Part shown: one piece after another, positions 59,127-64,000 of the stretch
Position numbering within the stretch: position 1 is the stretch's first letter
How the letters are laid out: each line of letters begins with the position of its first letter
DNA from: Caproicibacter sp047777415
GTDB lineage: Bacteria > Bacillota > Clostridia > Oscillospirales > Acutalibacteraceae
Direction: 5' to 3'
NCBI GenBank assembly: GCA_047777415.1
Contig: JBKEEO010000001.1
Coordinates: forward strand, 248,001 to 312,000
Length of the DNA stretch: 64,000 nucleotides
The notes under the pieces: generated by a model
Database searches by the model: none
Told to the model about the DNA's origin: nothing
The model's input: only the letters and a program-made list of their open reading frames with translations
Made by a program: the position numbers and the translations under genes

Positions 59127-60717
59127 TGTCTTCATCTCCCCTCAACCAACTGCGAATCAGCTGCGCAGCAATTTCCGGGTTATCGTTAGAAAACTCCTGA
59201 AGAGCCTTTCTCACTTTTTCCTGCTTTTTACCGGTCAATTGACGGAGCTCTTCAATGGATTCGGTAGAAATCTCTTCTTCGCCGGGATTTTCCGCAGTAT
59301 TGGCTTCCGCCCCCTGCATGAGCTGCTCTTCCAGTTCCTTCGCCCGTTTCTTCCGGCGGCGATAAAGCAGAACCGTAGTCAAAATTATAATGAGTAGGAA
59401 GCCGCCTGCTCCGGCAGCCAGGATTTCCCAATTAATTGGAAGGTCATATCCGGCAGGCTCAACGCTTACAGGCTGTTCGGGGGTGAAGAAATTCTTGCTC
59501 ATGACATTCACTTTGTCCGGGTTTACACCGGAGGCAAAAGCTACCGCATTTTTCAGATTATTCGCTTCAGTCTCCGTCATTTCGGGATCGTTTACAATAA
59601 CAGACACCGTCACGTCCTGAAGCACTGCGGCATCGCCTTGAATCTGTTCTTGAACCTGACTGACAAGATATTTGTAGGATTTGCTGTCCTTTGTTGTGAT
59701 AATGTTACCGTCAATCGTTACGCCGGGGTATGTGGTTGTAGTTTCCGTATTGGTTTCCGTTCCAGGAGTTCCGCCCTCTGCATCTCCCTCACGGGTTTCC
59801 TCATGCTCTTCTTGGCTTTCGCTGACAATTCCTTTTCCATCACTTGTGGTTGGTTCATAAGTTATAATATTTTTGATTGTCTTATCCAGATCCATCTGAC
59901 TTTTTACGCTAACGCTGATATTGTCAGGCCCGTAAATGCCTGCAAGATGATCCATGATTTTTGCCTGCAGGCTGTCTTCGTACTGCTTTTCAACCTTCAG
60001 CTTAAATTCTGTCAGATTCATCTGAATGGTACCAGAATTATCGGAATCCTCAGACTCCAATTCCTCACCGGTGGAATTATCAATGACGGACACATTCTCC
60101 GGCTGTAGGTTTGGCACACTTTTGGAGACCAATTGCTTTATGCCATTGACTTGTTTGGCGTCCAGACTCTGCCCCGCCTTCAGTTTAACCGTCACAGAAG
60201 CAGCCGGGGCGCTGTCATCGTCATCCCAAGCATAATCCCCCTCATCTGGAATGCTGATGGTTACATAAGCATTCTCAATGGGATCCAAAGTTTTAATAAC
60301 GTCTTCCAGCCTTTGGTTCAGCTGATATTTTTCAATCACTCTTTTTTCATAATCCGTGGTCATTACATTGATATTATTGGTAAAGAAATCATAATTTGGA
60401 GCCGATGTAGGATAGCCCTCGTTTGCAAGCTGCATCCGTACGGAGTTTTCCTTGTCAGCGGGAACGTAAATGGTATTGTTTTCTTCTCTGTAATCAATGC
60501 CGCTGTCTGCCAATTCTGCCATTACTTGTACAGCTTCATCATGATCCAAACCAGAGTACAAAACTACAAATTGCGTGCGATTGAGAAGAAACGCCAGCAC
60601 AACAGAAAGCAAAACCACCCCGCACAGAGCTGCCAAAACGATTTTTTTCGTTTTCGAGGACAGTTTTATCCAGAAATTTTTAATCGGCTGTATGTATTTG
60701 TTTATTTCGTTCATCAT
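59119..60717 (-). CDS. fliF: flagellar MS-ring protein FliF
   Basis: 532 residues. TM1 at about 24-46 and TM2 near 440-462 frame the periplasmic ring-building domains, with the YscJ-type signature FVVLYSGLDHDEAVQVMAEL and IYVPADKENSVRMQLANEGY-PTS. A Glu/Thr-rich loop (about 305-330) is the variable beta-collar. The cytoplasmic tail (TGKKQEKVRKALQEFSNDNP) binds FliG. It forms the MS-ring, the base of the flagellum. Confidence 0.96.
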   Translation of the reverse strand: MMNEINKYIQPIKNFWIKLSSKTKKIVLAALCGVVLLSVVLAFLLNRTQFVVLYSGLDHDEAVQVMAELADSGIDYREENNTIYVPADKENSVRMQLANEGYPTSAPNYDFFTNNINVMTTDYEKRVIEKYQLNQRLEDVIKTLDPIENAYVTISIPDEGDYAWDDDDSAPAASVTVKLKAGQSLDAKQVNGIKQLVSKSVPNLQPENVSVIDNSTGEELESEDSDNSGTIQMNLTEFKLKVEKQYEDSLQAKIMDHLAGIYGPDNISVSVKSQMDLDKTIKNIITYEPTTSDGKGIVSESQEEHEETREGDAEGGTPGTETNTETTTTYPGVTIDGNIITTKDSKSYKYLVSQVQEQIQGDAAVLQDVTVSVIVNDPEMTETEANNLKNAVAFASGVNPDKVNVMSKNFFTPEQPVSVEPAGYDLPINWEILAAGAGGFLLIIILTTVLLYRRRKKRAKELEEQLMQGAEANTAENPGEEEISTESIEELRQLTGKKQEKVRKALQEFSNDNPEIAAQLIRSWLRGDEDNA

Positions 60718-60748
60718 TCGGCTGCAAACCGCCCTTTACGAAGATTCG

Positions 60749-61051
60749 TCAGATACTCATGCGCATAATTTCATTGTAGGAATCTAAAAGTTTATTCCTC
60801 ATTTGGACAAGAAGATCGACAGAAAGACTGGCTTTTTGAGATGCAATCATAACGTCGTGTACGTTATCTGTCTGACCCGTTGTGAGCTTATAAATTTCTC
60901 CGTTAAGAACGGCATCCGTCTCTTTTACATTATTAATAGCCTCTTGGAGCACCGACTGAAACGGCAGCTCCACTGACTGAGCCGCACTGCTTTTAGGTGA
61001 ACTCAAATCCTCCAGTGAATGAATTTTCTGTATTGGCACAATCTGATTCAT
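60749..61051 (-). CDS. fliE: flagellar hook-basal body protein FliE
   Basis: 100 residues: LPFQSVLQEAINNVKETDAV, QTDNVHDVMIASQKASLSVD and LLVQMRNKLLDSYNEIMRMS, the complete FliE helix pattern. It joins the MS-ring to the rod. GGGAAGTG lies 6-7 nt upstream. Confidence 0.95.
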   Translation of the reverse strand: MNQIVPIQKIHSLEDLSSPKSSAAQSVELPFQSVLQEAINNVKETDAVLNGEIYKLTTGQTDNVHDVMIASQKASLSVDLLVQMRNKLLDSYNEIMRMSI

Positions 61052-61057
61052 GAATTA

Positions 61058-61507
61058 TCACTTCCCGATTTCCAGCGCTTTGCTGGCCATATTTTTCACC
61101 GCGTTGAATGCATTAATATTGGCAGAATATGCCCGAGTTACTGCCATCATATCAAGAGTTTCCTTCGTTATATCAACATTCGGCATTTGTACATATCCAT
61201 TTGCGTCCGCATCCGGATGGGATGGATCATAGACCGTGGTAAATGGCGTCTGATCCTCCACAATTCCCTCCACCTTCACGCCTCCCAGCGCTTTGGAGGC
61301 GGAGTCCAGTGTATTGCTGAGAATGGAACCGAAACTGTGTTTTTCAGAATCAGCAGAACGGTAAACAACCATTTTCCTTCGATAAGGTCCTCCTGTTTCA
61401 GTACGGGTCGTGGTGGCATTGGCAATGTTTTCAGAAATGACATCCATTCTGAGCCGGCTTGCCGTCAATGCTGAACCACTAATATCCAGCGAACTGAGAA
61501 AAGCCAT
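61058..61507 (-). CDS. flgC: flagellar proximal rod protein FlgC
   Basis: 149 residues from ATG 61507 (AAAGGAG 7 nt upstream; a TTG 6 nt earlier is the alternative). It has LDISGSALTASRLRMDVISE-NIANATTTRTETGGPYRRK at the N-terminus and GYVQMPNVDITKETLDMMAV-TRAYSANI at the C-terminus, the FlgC signature. Proximal rod component. Confidence 0.95.
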   Translation of the reverse strand: MAFLSSLDISGSALTASRLRMDVISENIANATTTRTETGGPYRRKMVVYRSADSEKHSFGSILSNTLDSASKALGGVKVEGIVEDQTPFTTVYDPSHPDADANGYVQMPNVDITKETLDMMAVTRAYSANINAFNAVKNMASKALEIGK

Positions 61508-61528
61508 AAACAAACTCCTTTCAATAAA

Positions 61529-61918
61529 TTATGCACCGCCGCCAATCGCTGTTTTCAGCCGGGAAAAGGCATCTGATAGTTGTTCAACGGAATAATAATA
61601 ATTCAGCTGAGTCCTTGCAAGTTCTATGTTTTGCTGTTCTAGGTCTACTCCGTTGCCGTCTGCTCGGAACATCTCGTCCTCAGCAACAACTGTGGTGGGC
61701 TGCACACCTTCAATATTCTTGATCCGTTCCCTGGTTGAGCTGTCGCGGGCAATCTGTTCGCGAAGCTGATCTTCAAAAGAAACCGTTTTTGTTTTGTACC
61801 CAGGAGTTTCAAAATTCGCGATATTATCAGATATGGCCTGCTGCCTTGCCCACAGTCCATCCAAATTCTTCACGAGCAGCGATGTTGAAATACTGTCAAT
61901 CCAGTCCAACAAAATCAC
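61529..61918 (-). CDS. flgB: flagellar proximal rod protein FlgB
   Basis: 129 residues with no ATG near the start. GTG 61918 gives the reading ILLDWIDSIS; TTG at 61912 or 61909 behind AGGTG is also possible. The rod signature LLVKNLDGLWARQQAISDNI-ANFETPGYKTK is followed by the C-terminal VDLEQQNIELARTQLNYYYS. First gene of the 30-gene leftward run (flgB to cheD), with the promoter about 200 bp upstream. Confidence 0.94.
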   Translation of the reverse strand: MILLDWIDSISTSLLVKNLDGLWARQQAISDNIANFETPGYKTKTVSFEDQLREQIARDSSTRERIKNIEGVQPTTVVAEDEMFRADGNGVDLEQQNIELARTQLNYYYSVEQLSDAFSRLKTAIGGGA

Positions 61919-62119
61919 CTACCTTTTCCTATTACTATATATAAATGTATATTAAATGAATGTATTTTACATATTTTGCATATTTATAATTTACATATTC
62001 AAAATTACTTTGTGCACTGATTTAAAGAATACCTAAACAGCAGCGTTGACTTGGATTTGCATATATTTTCACTAAATGTTGGATGAATTGCAGGTAAATT
62101 ATTCTTGCCATTGAAATAT

Positions 62120-62148
62120 ATTATCATACATTATCCGACAAAAGTCAA
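62120..62148 (-). promoter_or_regulatory. sigma-A promoter of the flgB-cheD flagellar run
   Basis: On the minus strand TTGACT (62143-62148), 17-bp spacer, GATAAT (62120-62125): five of six matches in each box. Confidence 0.8.
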
Positions 62149-62204
62149 CATCTTTCACTGCACAATATTATGCGTTTTTTTATTTATCCTGTATAAAAAT
62201 TAAG

Positions 62205-62243
62205 TAAGCACTTACAATTCAATTGTGAATTATTAAGCACTTA
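62205..62243. promoter_or_regulatory. paired TAAGCACTTA elements, candidate operator
   Basis: TAAG-CA-CTTA occurs at 62205-62214 and 62234-62243, start to start 29 bp, with ACAATTCAATTGT between. They lie 57 bp or more upstream of the sigma-A -35 box of the flagellar run. Confidence 0.5.
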
Positions 62244-62298
62244 TTTTATTGATTAGAAATATTTGCTGACTTCTCTCCTCAAATTGATCGAATTAATA

Positions 62299-62316
62299 TT
62301 TATTGATATCAATAAA
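62299..62316. promoter_or_regulatory. 18-bp perfect palindrome upstream of flgM
   Basis: TTTATTGATATCAATAAA is fully symmetrical and ends 54 bp before the flgM sigma-D -35 box; a regulator binding site is plausible. Confidence 0.5.
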
Positions 62317-62370
62317 CAATATAAAATACACTTGAGCGAATATTAACTTAATTTATGTGCAGGTACAAAC

Positions 62371-62397
62371 TAAATTTTTCAAACAATGAGCCGATAA
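62371..62397 (+). promoter_or_regulatory. consensus sigma-D promoter of flgM-flgN-flgK
   Basis: TAAA (62371-62374), 15-bp spacer, GCCGATAA (62390-62397): a perfect match to the sigma-D/sigma-28 consensus, 22 bp before the flgM start codon. Confidence 0.93.
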
Positions 62398-62419
62398 ATG
62401 GTTCAGAGGTGAACAGCGG

Positions 62420-62758
62420 ATGCGAATTGAAGACACCGGATACGCCAGATATACTTATTCACAAATCAAAGGGAATAAAGGGCCTGCACAGTTGAAGGCC
62501 TCTGCAAAAAGCGGCAAAGACACTTCGATGTTATCTGCTTGGGCCCCGGAGCATACGGATCGGACTGATAAAGTTGAGCTGAATTGCCGCTCGGCTCAGC
62601 TTGATACTTTCCTTGCCAGTTTAAAAGAAAGTCTCTGCGAAGAAATTAACTCCGATGCGGAACCATTCAGGCTGAAGGAGTTAAAAAATGCTGTTGAAAA
62701 CGGAAGTTACTCCTTGGATTCCGGTGCTCTTGCTGAAACACTTTTATTTGATAAATAG
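62420..62758 (+). CDS. flgM: anti-sigma-D factor FlgM
   Basis: 112 residues. The N-terminal half is polar and probably unfolded, as needed for export. The C-terminal sigma-binding part reads DKVELNCRSAQLDTFLASLK, then RLKELKNAVENGSYSLDSGA-LAETLL, the FlgM signature. It binds FliA/SigD until hook completion allows its export. It is transcribed from a consensus sigma-D promoter, giving negative feedback. Somewhat longer than the usual 85-100 residues. Confidence 0.93.
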   Translation: MRIEDTGYARYTYSQIKGNKGPAQLKASAKSGKDTSMLSAWAPEHTDRTDKVELNCRSAQLDTFLASLKESLCEEINSDAEPFRLKELKNAVENGSYSLDSGALAETLLFDK

Positions 62759-62790
62759 CATGGAAGTGATAAAGGGGGATGGACAAATTG

Positions 62791-63270
62791 ATGGACACAG
62801 AATCATCCGGCCGTCTGATTTCCTATTTTACAAAACTGTTGGAGTTTTACCGAAAATTTAAAAAACTCGAACAAGAAAAACGGGAGTATTTGATCCAAAA
62901 CAAACTGGATCGGCTGGATGAATGTATAAAGCGGGAACAAGCCTTTGTCTTAAGAGCAAGGGGTCTTGAACGGGAACGAATCGATCTTTTGCAAAAGGTT
63001 CAGTATCCCAATGCAAAATTCAGGGAACTGATTCCCGAGTTTCCTTCCAGCAGCAGGGATCAAGCTCAACATTTATATGACAGTTTGTCCTCCGTTTTAA
63101 CGGACATGCAAAAAATAAATCAAGAAAGCCAACGTTTAACAGAGCAAAAACTCCGAAGAGCATCTGCTGTGCTGGATAGGCTCAAAGGCCGACCGGAACT
63201 GCAAAAAATTTACAGCGAAAAGCTTAAAAATAAAAATCAGTTTCCCGTGTTACTTTCCAAAAAAATATAG
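62791..63270 (+). CDS. flgN: flagellar chaperone FlgN
   Basis: 159 residues from ATG 62791 (AAAGGGGG about 11 nt upstream; ATG 62779 touches that site). All helical and charged: LISYFTKLLEFYRKFKKLEQ, then INQESQRLTEQKLRRASAVL near the end. FlgN-family chaperones bind FlgK and FlgL in the cytoplasm. Placement between flgM and flgK is the standard order and carries most of the assignment. Confidence 0.88.
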   Translation: MDTESSGRLISYFTKLLEFYRKFKKLEQEKREYLIQNKLDRLDECIKREQAFVLRARGLERERIDLLQKVQYPNAKFRELIPEFPSSSRDQAQHLYDSLSSVLTDMQKINQESQRLTEQKLRRASAVLDRLKGRPELQKIYSEKLKNKNQFPVLLSKKI

Positions 63271-63287
63271 AACAGGCGGTGTATGCC

Positions 63288-64000
63288 ATGGGTTCAACAT
63301 TTGATGGGTTATATATTGCAAAAAGCGGGGTGCAGACTGCACGCACCAATCTGAATGTAACAGGTCAGAACATCGCTAATGCCAATACCGACGGCTATAC
63401 AAGGCAGCGTGTGGATCAAAGCGCTATTGCCCCTACAAGCATTGACATGCTCTATGCTGCGACCGGTGCTATAGTCGGCGAAGGTGTGTCAGCAGACGCA
63501 ATCAGCCAATTGCGCAATTCATTTCTGGATGTTCAGTACCGCACGCAAAATGCACAGTGTGGCCTAACTTCCACGCAGCTGAGTGCGTTGCAGGATATAG
63601 AAGATGCACTGAACGAAACATCAACGGAAGGAATCAGTGCTGCATACAGTGATTTGATTGAACAATTGGAAGGTTTGACCTCCACCGGCAATTCAACTGC
63701 GACCGAAAGCACAGTCAAGGAAGCGGCATCTGTTCTAGCCACGAAGTTCAACACAGTGGCCGGTCAGCTTGAGACAATCAGAAATCAACAGTATGATTAC
63801 CTAAGCACATTCGGCGTAGAGAAGGTAAACGATCTCCTTCAGAATATTGCAAGCTTGAGCGACGAAATTAAAAACGCCGATATCGCCGGTAACCCGGCGT
63901 TAGAGCTAATGGATAAGCGCAACTTGATGATTGATGAATTGTCCGAATACATCAATATAAAGGTTGTTGAGACACCAACGGACGTCGGTTCCGGCAAAAC
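63288..64000 (+). CDS. flgK: hook-filament junction protein FlgK (partial)
   Basis: The first 237 codons, cut by the right edge. ATG 63288 follows AGGCGG. The axial N-terminus FDGLYIAKSGVQTARTNLNV-TGQNIANANTDGYTRQR is diagnostic, followed by SFLDVQYRTQNA and an all-helical D1 region (FNTVAGQLETIRNQQYDYLS). FlgK (HAP1) joins hook to filament. It would be under the sigma-D promoter at 62371. Confidence 0.95.
   Translation, partial: MGSTFDGLYIAKSGVQTARTNLNVTGQNIANANTDGYTRQRVDQSAIAPTSIDMLYAATGAIVGEGVSADAISQLRNSFLDVQYRTQNAQCGLTSTQLSALQDIEDALNETSTEGISAAYSDLIEQLEGLTSTGNSTATESTVKEAASVLATKFNTVAGQLETIRNQQYDYLSTFGVEKVNDLLQNIASLSDEIKNADIAGNPALELMDKRNLMIDELSEYINIKVVETPTDVGSGK

Larger units (their letters stand above)
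61919..62419. other. 500-bp divergent control region between flgB and flgM
   Basis: Very AT-rich and free of genes. Leftward: a sigma-A promoter (62120-62148) with a leader of about 195 nt that contains two copies of TTTACATATT (61966, 61990). Rightward: a consensus sigma-D promoter (62371-62397). Between the promoters lie two TAAGCACTTA elements, an ACAATT-C-AATTGT repeat and an 18-bp palindrome. Confidence 0.8.

Noticed and set aside
61919..62410. c-di-GMP or other riboswitch in the long flgB leader or before flgM
   Set aside because: No conserved GEMM-type or other known aptamer strings are visible; the region is simple AT-rich sequence with palindromes.
1..64000. CRISPR arrays, toxin-antitoxin pairs, restriction or retron systems
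   Set aside because: No regularly spaced repeats and no recognisable nuclease, methylase or reverse transcriptase genes were seen; the only tandem repeats are within fliD.

Overview
The window reads as the chromosome of a motile, spore-forming low-to-mid GC Clostridia (Firmicutes). The evidence is AGGAGG-type ribosome sites on nearly every gene, several TTG/GTG starts, sigma-A and sigma-D type promoters, a YpeB-type germination protein, and a flagellar/chemotaxis cluster with the Gram-positive features FliY, CheC, CheD and FlbD/SwrD. The genus cannot be fixed from sequence alone; a member of the Oscillospiraceae and relatives is my best guess.

Layout. (1) 1 to about 9320: the right-hand part of an integrative element. 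A leftward block carries an exported Trp-rich protein, a DUF6550-like membrane protein, an ArpU-like regulator, a DnaC-type helicase loader, a DUF4373-type replication protein and small proteins. An IS30-family insertion follows, then a rightward XRE repressor, a short ImmA-like peptidase and a tyrosine integrase. The integrase faces the 3' end of tRNA-Leu(UAG), the probable attachment site. (2) 9.4-15.3 kb: a leftward run with murD, two M42 peptidases, a GNAT acetyltransferase, a broken DUF6440-like gene and a methionine gamma-lyase-family PLP enzyme. (3) 15.4-22 kb: an EAL phosphodiesterase, ypeB without sleB beside it, and a glycerate cluster (cdaR, gntP, glycerate kinase) with a large palindromic operator. 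(4) 22.1-33.5 kb: a leftward cheA-cheR-cheB-mcp block, and rightward FliK-like and FlhB-like genes followed by cheW-pilZ-cheW-mcp. (5) 33.7-37.3 kb: fliD-fliS-fliT-like. (6) 37.3-61.9 kb: one leftward run of 30 genes, flgB to cheD, that builds the basal body, export gate, hook, motor, switch, sigma-D and adaptation proteins. (7) 62.4-64 kb: flgM-flgN-flgK, rightward, cut by the window edge.

How it works together. A sigma-A promoter about 200 bp upstream of flgB should drive the early genes, including fliA (sigma-D). Sigma-D type promoters (TAAA-N15-GCCGATAA) precede flgM and fliD, with weaker ones at cheW and cheA, so filament cap, anti-sigma factor, chaperones and chemotaxis form the late class. 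FlgM export through the FlhA/FlhB gate would close the loop. c-di-GMP is represented by one EAL enzyme and one PilZ receptor.

I did not find a clearly new defence or catalytic system. The items most worth following are an expanded, tandemly duplicated FliD, a CheB with a degenerate receiver, a stand-alone FliK-like/FlhB-C pair, a palindrome-rich flgB-flgM control region, and the IS30 copy with 13-bp flanking repeats inside the element's control region.
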